A stretch of DNA of 64,000 bases from Microbacterium aurantiacum (GTDB taxonomy: Bacteria; Actinomycetota; Actinomycetes; Actinomycetales; Microbacteriaceae), in contig NZ_JAJPDW010000004.1 in the NCBI RefSeq assembly GCF_021654035.1, positions 62,001-126,000 of the forward strand, written 5' to 3'. A program made the position numbers and the translations under genes. Position 1 is the stretch's first letter. Every line of letters begins with the position of its first letter. A model generated the notes under the pieces. The model was not told the DNA's origin. It did no database searches and saw nothing but the letters and a program-made list of their open reading frames with translations. Positions 19,371 through 29,949 of the stretch are shown one piece after another.

Positions 19371-20989
19371 CCTTTGACATCCACCTGAGCGGACACGTGA
19401 AGGCGGTCGTCGATGCGACACTGCCCATCCTCGTGTCCGAGCTGGTGGCGTCGGGCCTCACGGCGGGCGATTCGTCGCTGTGGGGCCCGGCGGCCGAGGC
19501 CGAGGCCTCCGAGCGGCTCGGATGGCTGCAGGCCGTCTCCGTCTCCCGTCCGCTGGTCGGAGAGATCCTCGCCCTGCGCGAGGGACTCATCGCCCGCGGC
19601 GTGACGCGCGTCGTCCTGGCGGGCATGGGCGGCTCGTCGCTCGCACCCGAGGTCATCACCCGGACCGCGCACGTGCCGTTGGTCGTCCTCGATTCGACCT
19701 CGCCGGCGCAGGTGCTGTCGGCGATCGACGGCGACGCAGAATCCGGCGGGCTCGAGCACACGGTGCTCGTGGTGTCGTCGAAGTCCGGCGGCACGGTGGA
19801 GACGGATGCCGCGAAGCGCGCGTTCGAGGCGGCGTTCCGCGACCTCGGCATCGACCCCGCCGAGCGCATCGTCGTCGTCACCGACCCGGGTTCGCCGCTC
19901 GATGTCGCAGCCCGGGCCGACGGCTACACCGTCTTCCACGCTGACCCGACCGTCGGCGGCCGGTACTCGGCGTTGACCGCGTTCGGGCTCGTTCCGGCGG
20001 GACTCGCGGGTGCAGACATCGCCGGTCTCCTCGACGAAGCCGAGGCGACCCTGCTCGAAGTCGCGATCGACAGTCCGGACAACCCCGCTCTCGTCCTCGC
20101 CGCGGCGCTGGCCGGCGGCGACCCCCGCCGCGACAAGCTCGGGCTCGTCACCGACGGCACGCACATCGTCGGCCTGCCGGACTGGATCGAGCAGCTCGTC
20201 GCGGAGTCGACCGGGAAGGACGGTACCGGCATCCTCCCGGTGGTCCTCCTCCCCGTCTCGCCCGAGGTCGAGGCGACCCCGGAGGACCTTCAGATCGTGC
20301 GCCTGGTCGACGAGGCGCGCCGGTTCCATCTGTTCGAGCACCATCCCGGCGAGATCCTCATCAGCGGATCCCTCGGCGCCCAGTTCGTCGTGTGGGAGTA
20401 CGCCACCGCGATCGCCGGACGGATGCTGGGGATCAACCCGTTCGACCAGCCCGACGTCGAATCGGCGAAGACCGCCGCACGCGCCCTGCTGCGCGACCGG
20501 CCCGCACCCACGGCGCCGGCGTTCACCGTCGACGGAGTGGAGGTCCGCGTGTCGGACCCCGCGCTCGCGGCATCCGGCACCATCGCCGGCGTGCTGGACG
20601 CGCTGTGGGCCGAGATCCCGCAGGGCGGCTACGTCTCGGTCCAGGCGTACGTCGACCGGACATCCCTGCCGCATCTGCAGGGACTGCGCGAGCTCGTCGC
20701 CGCCGATGCGGCGCGGCCCACGACCTTCGGGTGGGGGCCGCGTTTCCTGCACTCCACGGGGCAGTACCACAAGGGCGGTCCGGCCAACGGCGTGTTCCTG
20801 CAGATCCTCGAGGCCACGGACGTCGACCTCGAGATCCCCGGGCTGCCGTTCACCTTCGGCGAGCTCATCGCGGCTCAGGCGGCGGGCGATGCCCGTGTCC
20901 TGGCCGACGGCCACGGCCGTCCCGTCGTGACCCTCACCCTCACCGATCCGCAGATCGAGATCCTGTCGCTGTTCGAAGCGGCACAGTAG
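19367..20989 (+). CDS. pgi: Glucose-6-phosphate isomerase, Tal-Pgi-type
   Basis: A 540-residue phosphoglucose isomerase with two SIS-type subdomains. [11 protein letters not shown] and [11 protein letters not shown] near residues 86-147 bind the sugar phosphate; [20 protein letters not shown] and [12 protein letters not shown] are conserved. It resembles the isomerase half of bifunctional Tal-Pgi proteins rather than the classical E. coli type. ATG 19367 overlaps the tal stop. It lets fructose 6-phosphate from tkt/tal return to glucose 6-phosphate for zwf, making the operon a self-contained cycle module. Confidence 0.92.
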   Translation: MTFDIHLSGHVKAVVDATLPILVSELVASGLTAGDSSLWGPAAEAEASERLGWLQAVSVSRPLVGEILALREGLIARGVTRVVLAGMGGSSLAPEVITRTAHVPLVVLDSTSPAQVLSAIDGDAESGGLEHTVLVVSSKSGGTVETDAAKRAFEAAFRDLGIDPAERIVVVTDPGSPLDVAARADGYTVFHADPTVGGRYSALTAFGLVPAGLAGADIAGLLDEAEATLLEVAIDSPDNPALVLAAALAGGDPRRDKLGLVTDGTHIVGLPDWIEQLVAESTGKDGTGILPVVLLPVSPEVEATPEDLQIVRLVDEARRFHLFEHHPGEILISGSLGAQFVVWEYATAIAGRMLGINPFDQPDVESAKTAARALLRDRPAPTAPAFTVDGVEVRVSDPALAASGTIAGVLDALWAEIPQGGYVSVQAYVDRTSLPHLQGLRELVAADAARPTTFGWGPRFLHSTGQYHKGGPANGVFLQILEATDVDLEIPGLPFTFGELIAAQAAGDARVLADGHGRPVVTLTLTDPQIEILSLFEAAQ

Positions 20990-21002
20990 GAGTTCCAGTT
21001 CG

Positions 21003-22553
21003 ATGACCGTCGAGATCTCACGCGGGAAGAACCCGCTCCGCGCCGCCGACGACCGCCGCCTGAATCGCATCGCAGGGCCCAGCGCCCTGGTGATCTTCGG
21101 CGTCACGGGCGATCTGTCGCGGAAGAAGCTCATGCCCGCCGTCTACGACCTCGCCAATCGCGGCCTCCTCCCGCCGGGCTTCGCGCTCGTCGGGTTCGCG
21201 CGTCGCGACTGGGAGGATCAGGACTTCGCGAAGGTCGTCTACGACGCCGTCCGGCAGAACGCGCGCACGGAGTTCCGCGAGGAGACCTGGCAGCAGCTCC
21301 TGCAGGGGATCCGTTTCGTCTCGGGCGAGTTCGGCGACCCCGACGCGTTCCGGCGCCTCCGCGAGACCGTCCAGAAGCTCGACACCGAGCGCGGGACGAT
21401 GGGCAACCACGCGTTCTACCTGTCGATCCCGCCCAAGGACTTCCCGCAGGTCGCGGAGCAGCTGAAGGCCTCGGGCCTCGTCGACGACACCGCCGACAGC
21501 CCGGAGCGCTGGCGCCGCGTCGTCATCGAGAAGCCCTTCGGGCACGACCTCGCCTCGGCGCGAGAGCTCAACGACGCCCTCCGGTCGGCGTTCCCGACCG
21601 ACTCGATCTTCCGGATCGACCACTACCTCGGCAAGGAGACGGTGCAGAACATCCTCGCGCTGCGCTTCGCCAACGAACTCTACGAGCCGATCTGGAACCG
21701 CAACTACGTGGACCACGTCCAGATCACGATGGCCGAGGACATCGGCGTCGGCGGACGGGCGGGCTACTACGACGGCATCGGCGCGGCGCGCGACGTCATC
21801 CAGAACCACCTGCTGCAGCTGCTCGCCCTGACGGCGATGGAGGAGCCGATCTCCTTCGACGCGAAGGATCTCCGCGCCGAGAAGGAGAAGGTCCTCGCCG
21901 CGGTCACGCTTCCGGACGACCTGGCGCGTTCGACCGCGCGCGGTCAGTACGCCGGCGGCTGGCAGGGCGGCGAGAAGGTCCTCGGTTTCCTGGAAGAGGA
22001 CGGGATGAACCCCCAGTCCCCGACGGAGACGTACGCCGCGATCACCCTCGAGATCAACACGCGGCGCTGGGAAGGCGTCCCCTTCTACCTGCGCACCGGG
22101 AAGCGCCTCGGTCGACGCGTCACGGAGATCGCCGTGGTCTTCAAGCGCGCACCGGAGATGCTCTTCCCGCGGAGCCAGACGTCGGGACAGGGCCAGAACG
22201 CGCTCGTCATCCGCGTCCAGCCCGACGAGGGCGTCACCATCCGCTTCGGGTCCAAGGTTCCGGGCGCGGGCGCGCAGGTGCGGGACGTGACGATGGACTT
22301 CGGGTACGGCCACGCGTTCACCGAGGCGAGCCCCGAAGCCTACGAACGTCTCATCCTCGACGTCCTGCTCGGAGACCCGCCGCTGTTCCCGCGCCACGAG
22401 GAGGTCGAGCTCTCCTGGAAGATCCTCGACCCCATCGAGAAGTTCTGGGCGGAGCAGGGCGGCCCCCTCGAGCAGTACGCCCCCGGTTCGTGGGGCCCCG
22501 ATTCCGCGGACGAGATGCTCGCCCGCGATGGACGCATCTGGAGGCGCCCGTGA
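21003..22553 (+). CDS. zwf: Glucose-6-phosphate 1-dehydrogenase
   Basis: A 516-residue G6PDH: nucleotide-binding GVTGDLS at 33-39, EKPFG at 176-180 and active-site RIDHYLGK at 204-211. It oxidises glucose 6-phosphate to 6-phosphogluconolactone with NADP (or NAD). ATG 21003 follows a TAGGAGTT site 13 bases after the pgi stop. Its stop overlaps the opcA GTG, and OpcA is its assembly and redox-control partner. Confidence 0.98.
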   Translation: MTVEISRGKNPLRAADDRRLNRIAGPSALVIFGVTGDLSRKKLMPAVYDLANRGLLPPGFALVGFARRDWEDQDFAKVVYDAVRQNARTEFREETWQQLLQGIRFVSGEFGDPDAFRRLRETVQKLDTERGTMGNHAFYLSIPPKDFPQVAEQLKASGLVDDTADSPERWRRVVIEKPFGHDLASARELNDALRSAFPTDSIFRIDHYLGKETVQNILALRFANELYEPIWNRNYVDHVQITMAEDIGVGGRAGYYDGIGAARDVIQNHLLQLLALTAMEEPISFDAKDLRAEKEKVLAAVTLPDDLARSTARGQYAGGWQGGEKVLGFLEEDGMNPQSPTETYAAITLEINTRRWEGVPFYLRTGKRLGRRVTEIAVVFKRAPEMLFPRSQTSGQGQNALVIRVQPDEGVTIRFGSKVPGAGAQVRDVTMDFGYGHAFTEASPEAYERLILDVLLGDPPLFPRHEEVELSWKILDPIEKFWAEQGGPLEQYAPGSWGPDSADEMLARDGRIWRRP

Positions 22554-23518
22554 TCGTCGATCTTCCCGACACCACCGTGAGCAAGATCTCCCGGGCGCTC
22601 GTGAGCGTCCGGGAGGAGGGTGGCGCGGTCGCGCTCGGGCGCGTCCTGACCCTCATCATCATCACCCGGCTCGGCGCCGAGGAAGCCGTGATCGAAGCGG
22701 CGAACGACGCCTCCCGCGAGCATCCGATGCGCGTGATCGTCCTGATGATCGGCGACGGCGCCCAGACCGACTCCTGCCTGAATGCGCAGATCCGGGTGGG
22801 CGGCGACGCCGGCGCGAGCGAGGTCGTCACGTTGCACGTGGTCGGCGAGGCGGGGCGCGCACCCCTGGAGTCGCTCGTGACCGGCCTTCTCCTCCCCGAT
22901 GCACCGGTCGTGGTCTGGTGGCCCGATGAGACCCCGCCGGTCCCGGCGAAGACGTCCATCGGCCGCATCGCCCAGCGCCGCATCACGGATGCCGCGACGA
23001 AGCCCGATCCCACTGCGTGGGTCGCGGGGCTCGGGGCCTCCTACGCGCCGGGAGACACCGACCTCTCGTGGACCCGCCTCACCCGCTGGCGCGAGCAGCT
23101 CGCGGCGATCCTCGATCAGCCTCCGTACGAGCCCGTGACCGCGGTGACCGTGCGCGGCGCCGCTGATTCGCCGTCCACGGCACTCCTCGCGGCGTGGCTC
23201 CGTCTGGCTCTGGACGTCCCGGTGGACTGGGCGTACCTGTCCGCCGAAGAGTGGCCGCACGGCATCAAGTCGGTGAGCCTCCACCGCGACAGCGGGGACA
23301 TCGTCCTGGAGCGACCCAGCTCGGATGTGGCGATCCTCACCCAGCCCGAGCAGCCGAGTCACGACCTCGCCTTCCCCCGGCGCACACTGCGCGAGTGCCT
23401 CGCCGAGGAGCTCCGCCGTCTCGATCCGGACGTCCTGTATGGTCGAGTGATTACGGAGGGGTGGGAGCTCCTGGGCCCCCCGGGTAACGCGAAGGCGCAG
23501 GACGAAACACGGAGATGA
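22550..23518 (+). CDS. opcA: Glucose-6-phosphate dehydrogenase assembly protein OpcA
   Basis: A 322-residue OpcA. DLPDTTVSKISRALVSVREEGGAVALGRVLTL-type N-terminus, PVVVWWPDETPP in the middle and the C-terminal ELRRLDPDVLYGRVI stretch are family marks. OpcA is needed for active G6PDH in actinobacteria and cyanobacteria. GTG 22550 overlaps the zwf stop (GTGA); its stop overlaps the pgl start (ATGA). Confidence 0.95.
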   Translation: MIVDLPDTTVSKISRALVSVREEGGAVALGRVLTLIIITRLGAEEAVIEAANDASREHPMRVIVLMIGDGAQTDSCLNAQIRVGGDAGASEVVTLHVVGEAGRAPLESLVTGLLLPDAPVVVWWPDETPPVPAKTSIGRIAQRRITDAATKPDPTAWVAGLGASYAPGDTDLSWTRLTRWREQLAAILDQPPYEPVTAVTVRGAADSPSTALLAAWLRLALDVPVDWAYLSAEEWPHGIKSVSLHRDSGDIVLERPSSDVAILTQPEQPSHDLAFPRRTLRECLAEELRRLDPDVLYGRVITEGWELLGPPGNAKAQDETRR

Positions 23519-24300
23519 GCGGCATGGTCGAAGTCTGGTCCGAGAAGCGCGTCATCATCAGCACGGACCCGACGGCCCTCGCCCGTTCCGTCGCCGATCG
23601 CTTCCTCCGCAAGGTCGCCAAGCGGCTCGAGTCCAGCGACATCGCCCATGTCTCCCTCACCGGGGGCTCGATGGGGTCGGCCGTCCTCGCCGCGGTGTCA
23701 CGGCATCCGAAGCGGGAACGTGTCGACTGGACGCGGGTCCACTTCTGGTGGAGCGATGAGCGATACCTCGACCGCGGACACGCCGATCGGAACGAGACCC
23801 AGGCGCGTGAGGCGCTCCTGGACTCCCTTCCTGTGCCGGACGCGAACATCCACGCGATCGCCGCTGCGGACAGCGGGATCGGACTCGACGACGCCGCAGA
23901 CGCGTACGCCGCCGAACTCGCGCGCTTCGGCTCGGAGAACTCCGCGTGGCCGGCGTTCGACATCTGTTTCCTGGGTGTCGGACCCGACGGCCACATCGCA
24001 TCGCTCTTCCCCGACCGGTCCGAGATCGGGGTCACGGATCGCGCCGTCGTCGCCGTCCGCGACTCCCCCAAGCCTCCGCCGGAGCGCGTGAGCATGACCC
24101 GACCGGTCATCAACAGCGCCCAGCGGGTGTGGATGGTCCTCGCCGGTACCGACAAGGCGTCCGCCCTCGGCCTGGCGCTGGCCGGCGCCAGTTACGCGAG
24201 CGTCCCCGCGGCCGGCGCCAAGGGCCGCAAACAGACCATGTTCTTCGTCGACGAGGATGCCGCGGGCAACGTCCCGCCGGAACTCATCGACCGGGAGTGA
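23515..24300 (+). CDS. pgl: 6-phosphogluconolactonase
   Basis: A 261-residue lactonase of the NagB/DevB fold. SLTGGSMGS near residues 44-52, WWSDERYL and GVGPDGHIASLFP are the family motifs. It hydrolyses 6-phosphogluconolactone made by zwf. ATG 23515 overlaps the opcA stop; a second ATG at 23524 is possible. It is the last gene of the operon, followed directly by a strong terminator. A gnd gene is not in the operon. Confidence 0.96.
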   Translation: MSGMVEVWSEKRVIISTDPTALARSVADRFLRKVAKRLESSDIAHVSLTGGSMGSAVLAAVSRHPKRERVDWTRVHFWWSDERYLDRGHADRNETQAREALLDSLPVPDANIHAIAAADSGIGLDDAADAYAAELARFGSENSAWPAFDICFLGVGPDGHIASLFPDRSEIGVTDRAVVAVRDSPKPPPERVSMTRPVINSAQRVWMVLAGTDKASALGLALAGASYASVPAAGAKGRKQTMFFVDEDAAGNVPPELIDRE

Positions 24301-24345
24301 ACGACAGAGCCGGACCCGCCTCCACAGCGGGTCCGGCTCTGTCGT
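24301..24345 (+). terminator. terminator of the tkt-pgl operon
   Basis: A perfect 19-bp stem (24301-24319 with 24327-24345) and a 7-base loop starting right after the pgl stop codon. The core is GAGCCGGACCCGC. It can also serve the convergent rbpA end at 24360. Confidence 0.92.
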
Positions 24346-24359
24346 CCTCGCTGAGCGAG

Positions 24360-24716
24360 TCAGTCTTGACCGCGACGATCCCGCAGCTGCGCGAGCGCGT
24401 CGTCGAGAAGTGCCTCGGCTTCCTCCTCCGTGCGGCGCTCCTTCACATAGGCGAGATGCGTCTTGTACGGTTCGGTCTTGGCCAGTGCAGGCGGGTTGTC
24501 CTTATCGCGACCGGCGGGCAGACCGGAGTGGGGCGAATCGATCGTCTCCGGGATCTCCTCGTCGGGGATGCCCGCAGCGAAGTACCGCACCGTCTCGTTG
24601 CCGAGGGCATCCCAGTAGGAGACCGCGACGCGATCGGCGTGGAAGCCGTGATCCTGCTCCCCCATGGGGCCCGCACCCACCCGCGTACCGCGGATGGCGT
24701 TTCCTCCGGTTGCCAT
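24360..24716 (-). CDS. rbpA: RNA polymerase-binding protein RbpA
   Basis: A 118-residue RbpA: the N-terminal IRGTRVGAGPMGEQDHG arm, the central RbpA barrel with YWDALGNETVRYFAAG, and the C-terminal sigma-interacting helix (KERRTEEEAEALLDDALAQLR). It binds RNA polymerase and group I/II sigma factors and helps open complex formation. The start ATG 24716 shares a base with the secG stop (TGATG). The open frame runs on upstream as shadow of secG. Confidence 0.93.
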   Translation of the reverse strand: MATGGNAIRGTRVGAGPMGEQDHGFHADRVAVSYWDALGNETVRYFAAGIPDEEIPETIDSPHSGLPAGRDKDNPPALAKTEPYKTHLAYVKERRTEEEAEALLDDALAQLRDRRGQD

Positions 24717-24964
24717 CAGATCCCCTGGAACTTCGTGATGAGCCCGAGCGAGACGATGGCGACGAACCACACCAGCGCGAGCACGATCGTGAATCGATTG
24801 AGGTTGCGCTCCGCGAGCCCGGACGAGCCGAGTGCCGAGGTCATGCCCCCGCCGAACATGTCGGACAGACCCCCGCCACGCCCCTTGTGGAGCAGGATGA
24901 GGAGGGTCAGCAGGAGACTGGTGATGCCCAGCATGACCTGCAGGACGAACTCGAGGATCTGCAC
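24716..24964 (-). CDS. secG: Preprotein translocase subunit SecG
   Basis: An 82-residue SecG with two membrane helices and the conserved LLHKGRGGGLSDMFGGG loop between them. It aids SecYEG protein export. The GTG at 24964, eight bases after AAAGGCG, gives the usual QILEFVLQ beginning; an ATG at 24982 would add six residues and is less likely. It lies between tpiA and rbpA on the minus strand, in the common actinobacterial gap-pgk-tpi-secG order. Confidence 0.93.
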   Translation of the reverse strand: MQILEFVLQVMLGITSLLLTLLILLHKGRGGGLSDMFGGGMTSALGSSGLAERNLNRFTIVLALVWFVAIVSLGLITKFQGI

Positions 24965-25022
24965 GGAACTTACGCCTTTCACCGCGCCCGTCGGGGCGCA
25001 CGATTTCCCAGTATAGGCGGGG

Positions 25023-25814
25023 TCAGACGCCGACGTGTTTCTGGAAACGGATGATCGAGGAGAACTCGTCGACCAGCAGACTCGCGCCGCCGACCAGGGC
25101 TCCGTCCACGTCGGGTTCCCTCATGAAGCCGGCGATGTTCGCCGCCTTCACCGATCCCCCGTAGAGCACACGCGTGCGCGCGGCCGCGTCGGCATCCAGC
25201 GCCTCGGCGACGACGTCGCGGAGCTTCGCGCAGACATCCTGCGCCTGCTCCGGGGTCGCGGCCTGGCCGGAACCGATCGCCCACACTGGCTCATACGCCA
25301 CGACGATGTCCGCGTCCGCAGCGACCCCGTCGAGGGCCGCGCGCAGCTGGGACACGGGCACGGCACTGGCGCCGAACTTCTCCAGGTCCTCGCTGGTCTC
25401 TCCGACGCAGATGACGGGGACGAGTCCGTGGCGGAGGGCGGCCTGCACCTTCGCGGCGACGACGTCATCGCCCTCCGCGTGGTATTCGCGCCGCTCCGAG
25501 TGCCCGATGATGACGTAACGTGCGTCCAGCTTCGACAGGAAGGCACCCGAGATCTCACCGGTGTAGGCACCCGAGTCGTGCGTGGACAGGTCCTGCGCGC
25601 CGAGGGCGAAGGGGATCTTGTCCGCATCCAGGAGCGTCTGGACCGTGCGCAGATCGGTGAACGGCGGGAACACGGCGACCTCGACGGTGCTGTGGTCGTG
25701 TCCGGCGTCCTTGAGGGTCCAGTGCAGCTTCTGCACGAACGCCACCGCCTGGAGGTGATCCAGGTTCATCTTCCAGTTGCCCGCGATGAGCGGCATCCGT
25801 GTGGTCATTGCCAT
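25023..25814 (-). CDS. tpiA: Triosephosphate isomerase
   Basis: A 263-residue TIM barrel. GNWKMN at 12-17, catalytic His105 in IIGHSERR and Glu175 in AYEPVWAIG, and phosphate-binding GGSVK are present. ATG 25814 follows GGAGGT by six bases and overlaps the end of pgk by ten bases; a second in-frame ATG at 25808 would form an ATGA overlap but is too far from the ribosome-binding site. It interconverts dihydroxyacetone phosphate and glyceraldehyde 3-phosphate. Confidence 0.97.
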   Translation of the reverse strand: MAMTTRMPLIAGNWKMNLDHLQAVAFVQKLHWTLKDAGHDHSTVEVAVFPPFTDLRTVQTLLDADKIPFALGAQDLSTHDSGAYTGEISGAFLSKLDARYVIIGHSERREYHAEGDDVVAAKVQAALRHGLVPVICVGETSEDLEKFGASAVPVSQLRAALDGVAADADIVVAYEPVWAIGSGQAATPEQAQDVCAKLRDVVAEALDADAAARTRVLYGGSVKAANIAGFMREPDVDGALVGGASLLVDEFSSIIRFQKHVGV

Positions 25815-27019
25815 CCGAGGACCTCCAGTCCGGGGAGCTTCTTGCCCTCGAGGAACTCGAGGCTGGCGCCGCCGCCGGTCGAGATGTGACCGAAGGCGTC
25901 GTCGGTGAATCCGAGCTGACGGACAGCGGCGGCGGAGTCGCCGCCACCGACGACGGACAGCCCGTCCACCGCGGTCAGAGCCTCGGCCACGGCCTTGGTC
26001 CCCGCCGCGAACGCCGGCATCTCGAACACGCCCATCGGGCCGTTCCAGAACACCGTGCGGCTCGACCGGACCGCGTCCGCGAAGATGCGGGCGGTTTCCG
26101 GACCGATGTCCAGACCGAGACCGGACGCGCCGAACGGCGTCTCCTCCAGCGCGTCGGCCGGAGCCACGACGTGCTCGGCATCGGCCGCGAAGGCGGACGC
26201 CATCACCGCGTCGACCGGGAGGACGATCTCGACGCCGCGTTCGGCGGCAGTGATCATGTACCGGGTGACGGTGTCGATCTGGTCCTTCTCGAGGAGGCTG
26301 GAGCCCACTCGGTAGCCCTTCGCGGCGAGGAAGGTGAACAGCATGCCGCCGCCGACGAGGATGCGGTCGACGCGCGGGAGGAGATGCTCGATGACGCCGA
26401 GCTTGTCGCTCACCTTCGATCCACCCAGAACCACGGTGTACGGACGCTCCGGGTTCTCGGTCAGGCGGTCGAGGACGTCGACCTCCTTCTCGATGAGCAG
26501 TCCCGCAGCCGACGGAAGAAGCTCTGCGAGATCGTAGACCGAGGCCTGCTTGCGATGCACGACGCCGAAGCCGTCGGACACGAGCACATCGCCGAGGGCG
26601 GCGAGCTCCTCCGCGAAGGCGCGGCGCACCGCGTCGTCCTTCGCGGTCTCTCCGGCGTTGAAGCGGAGATTCTCGATGACGGCGACGTCCCCGTCCTCGA
26701 GCGCCGCCACGGCGTCACGCGCCGACTCGCCCACGGTGTCCCGCGCGAACGCGACCGGCGACCCGAGGAGCTCGGAGAGGCGCTGGGCCACCGGTTCCAG
26801 GCTGTACTTCGCATCCGGCGCCCCGTCGGGGCGGCCGAGGTGCGAGCAGACGACCACGCGTGCGCCGGCGTTGATCAGGGCGTTCAGGGTCGGGAGCGCC
26901 GCCCGCACGCGGCCATCGTCCGTGATCCGACCGTCCTTGAGGGGGACGTTGAAGTCGGCACGGACGATGACGCGCTTGCCGGCAAGCGAACCCAGCGACT
27001 CGAGGGTGCGCAGTGCCAT
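25805..27019 (-). CDS. pgk: Phosphoglycerate kinase
   Basis: A 404-residue kinase: [11 protein letters not shown] at 18-28, SHLGRPDG at 60-67, and the C-terminal GGGDSAAAV nucleotide loop. It makes ATP from 1,3-bisphosphoglycerate. ATG 27019 lies five bases after the gap stop without a clear ribosome-binding site, so translational coupling to gap is likely. The frame is open upstream into gap, but [10 protein letters not shown] is the expected N-terminus. Confidence 0.97.
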   Translation of the reverse strand: MALRTLESLGSLAGKRVIVRADFNVPLKDGRITDDGRVRAALPTLNALINAGARVVVCSHLGRPDGAPDAKYSLEPVAQRLSELLGSPVAFARDTVGESARDAVAALEDGDVAVIENLRFNAGETAKDDAVRRAFAEELAALGDVLVSDGFGVVHRKQASVYDLAELLPSAAGLLIEKEVDVLDRLTENPERPYTVVLGGSKVSDKLGVIEHLLPRVDRILVGGGMLFTFLAAKGYRVGSSLLEKDQIDTVTRYMITAAERGVEIVLPVDAVMASAFAADAEHVVAPADALEETPFGASGLGLDIGPETARIFADAVRSSRTVFWNGPMGVFEMPAFAAGTKAVAEALTAVDGLSVVGGGDSAAAVRQLGFTDDAFGHISTGGGASLEFLEGKKLPGLEVLGWQ

Positions 27020-27024
27020 GACGA

Positions 27025-28083
<1,059 letters not shown>

Positions 28084-28099
28084 TCAGACAGTGGACAAC

Positions 28100-28131
28100 G
28101 GCGTCCCGGCGGGGAATCCCGCCGGGACGCC
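28100..28131 (-). terminator. terminator of sodA
   Basis: A perfect 14-bp stem (28100-28113 with 28118-28131) and a GAAT loop lies just past the sodA stop on the minus strand. Confidence 0.88.
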
Positions 28132-28139
28132 CACGCCGT

Positions 28140-28775
28140 TTACGACAGTACCAGCAGGCCCGCGGTCTTCCCACGAGCGGCGTCGAGACGCTGCGCCACG
28201 TTCTGCCAGTTCGCGATGTTCCAGGCCGCGGAGACGTAGTCCGCCTTGACGTTGAGGTAGTCGAGGTAGAAGGCGTGCTCCCACATGTCGAGCTGGAACA
28301 CCGGGATGGTGCCCTGCGCGGTGTTGCTCTGCTGGTCGAAGAGCTGCTGGATGATGAGCTGCTCACCGATCGGGTCCCAGCTCAGCACCGCCCAACCCGA
28401 GCCCTGGATGCCGGTGGCAGCCGCCGTGAAGTGCGCCTTGAAGGTGTCGAACCCGCCGAAGAACTCATCGATCGCCGCGCGCAGTTCGCCCTCGGGCTCT
28501 CCCCCGCCGCCGTCGTTCGCGGGAGCGAGGTTGGTCCAGAAGATCGAGTGGTTGACGTGGCCGCCGAGGTTGAAGGCCAGATCCTTCTCGAGCTTGTTCA
28601 CATTCGCGAGGTTCCCGCTCTCACGGGCCTCCGCGAGCTGCTCAAGCGCGGTGTTCGCGCCGGTCACATACGCCTGGTGGTGCTTGTCATGATGCAGCTC
28701 CATGATCTTGCCGCTGATGTGCGGCTCCAGAGCCGCAAAGTCATAGGGGAGGTCGGGCAAGGTGTACTTCGCCAT
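28140..28775 (-). CDS. sodA: Superoxide dismutase (Mn or Fe/Mn type)
   Basis: A 211-residue Fe/Mn SOD. Metal ligands are His28 (ELHHDKHH), His76 (GHVNHSIFW), Asp163 and His167 (LDMWEHAFY). Gly72 and Gln154 in AQGTIP follow the manganese pattern, so Mn or cambialistic use is likely. It is cytoplasmic (no signal). ATG 28775 follows a GGAAGAAGAG site. It stands alone between hairpins, with TAGGAT-like sequence upstream near 28838 as a possible -10. Confidence 0.95.
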   Translation of the reverse strand: MAKYTLPDLPYDFAALEPHISGKIMELHHDKHHQAYVTGANTALEQLAEARESGNLANVNKLEKDLAFNLGGHVNHSIFWTNLAPANDGGGGEPEGELRAAIDEFFGGFDTFKAHFTAAATGIQGSGWAVLSWDPIGEQLIIQQLFDQQSNTAQGTIPVFQLDMWEHAFYLDYLNVKADYVSAAWNIANWQNVAQRLDAARGKTAGLLVLS

Positions 28776-28860
28776 GTTCTCTTCTTCCTATCGGCGCGGC
28801 GCCGACGATCCTCGACGCCGCGAGGGTGACGGGTTCATCCTATTGAGCGCCAACCGCGCA

Positions 28861-28882
28861 CGGCGGGACTTGCTTCCCGCCG
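28861..28882 (-). terminator. hairpin after whiA
   Basis: An 8-bp stem CGGCGGGA/TCCCGCCG with a six-base loop, 16 bases past the whiA stop on the minus strand. Confidence 0.6.
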
Positions 28883-28898
28883 AAGCGTGGTTTATGCG

Positions 28899-29876
28899 TC
28901 AGTCCTCGACGCCGGCGGGCACGGCGGACTCGGTGCCCGGGATGCCCTCCGCCTCGGCCTTCTTGTCGGCCATGGCCAGGAGTCGTCGGATGCGCCCCGC
29001 GACGGCGTCCTTCGTCAGCGGAGGGTCGGCGTGGTGGCCGAGCTCGTCGAGGGACGCGTCACGGTGGGCGAGTCGCAGGTCTCCGGCCTGTCGGAGATGC
29101 GCGGGGATCTCATCGCCGAGGATCTCCATGGCCCGCTCCACACGCGCGCACGCGGCGACGGCGGCCTGGGCGGACCTGCGCAGATTGGCGTCATCGAAGT
29201 TGACGAGACGGTTGACGCCGGCGCGCACCTCGCGCCGCTGACGCATCTGGTCCCACTCCTCGGCGGCCTTGCGCGCACCCATCGCGGCGAGGGTGGAACG
29301 GATGCCCTCCCCTTCCCGGACGACCACACGGGGCACCCCGCGGACTTCGCGCGCTTTGGCGGGGATGCCCAGACGGTGCGCCGCACCGACGAGCGCCATC
29401 GCGGCCTCGGAGGACGGACAGGTGATCTCGAGCGCCGCCGACCGACCGGGTTCGCTCAGCGCACCGGCCGCCAGGAAGGCACCCCGCCAGATCGCGGCCA
29501 AGTCCCCCCTGTTCCCGGTGGTGAGCTTGTTGGGCAGTCCGCGGACCGGACGCCGCCGTTGATCGAGGAGTCCTGTCTGGCGGGCGAGCGTCTCGCCGCC
29601 CTCGATCACCCGGACGGCGTAGTGGCTCCCCCCGCGTCCGCCCGACCCCTGGACGTGCACCAGCTCCGGGCGCACACCGTAGATCTCCATGAGGTCGCGC
29701 GCGGTGCGACGGGCGAGCACGTCGGAGTCCACTTCCGCCTCGACGGCGACGCGGTTCGCGATGGAGTGCAGACCTCCCGAGAACCGCAGCAGCGACGTGA
29801 GTTCGGCGACCCGAGCCGTCGGGCGCGGGTCGCGCACGGTGATCAGCTCGGCCTTCACATCGGCGGTCAGCGACAC
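28899..29876 (-). CDS. whiA: DNA-binding protein WhiA
   Basis: A 325-residue WhiA: an N-terminal degenerate LAGLIDADG homing-endonuclease-like fold ([14 protein letters not shown] at about 130-143) and a C-terminal helix-turn-helix ([23 protein letters not shown]). It controls sporulation and division genes in Streptomyces and has division or chromosome roles in other Gram-positives. GTG 29876 follows GAGGAGC. It is 73 bases downstream of rapZ. The yvcK/cuvA gene that often lies between rapZ and whiA is absent. Confidence 0.95.
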   Translation of the reverse strand: MSLTADVKAELITVRDPRPTARVAELTSLLRFSGGLHSIANRVAVEAEVDSDVLARRTARDLMEIYGVRPELVHVQGSGGRGGSHYAVRVIEGGETLARQTGLLDQRRRPVRGLPNKLTTGNRGDLAAIWRGAFLAAGALSEPGRSAALEITCPSSEAAMALVGAAHRLGIPAKAREVRGVPRVVVREGEGIRSTLAAMGARKAAEEWDQMRQRREVRAGVNRLVNFDDANLRRSAQAAVAACARVERAMEILGDEIPAHLRQAGDLRLAHRDASLDELGHHADPPLTKDAVAGRIRRLLAMADKKAEAEGIPGTESAVPAGVED

Positions 29877-29949
29877 GGGGCTCCTCGTCGTTCAGGGGTG
29901 GGGGACGATCGACCAGCCTACTCGCGCGCGCCCGATCCTGCCGCCGCCC

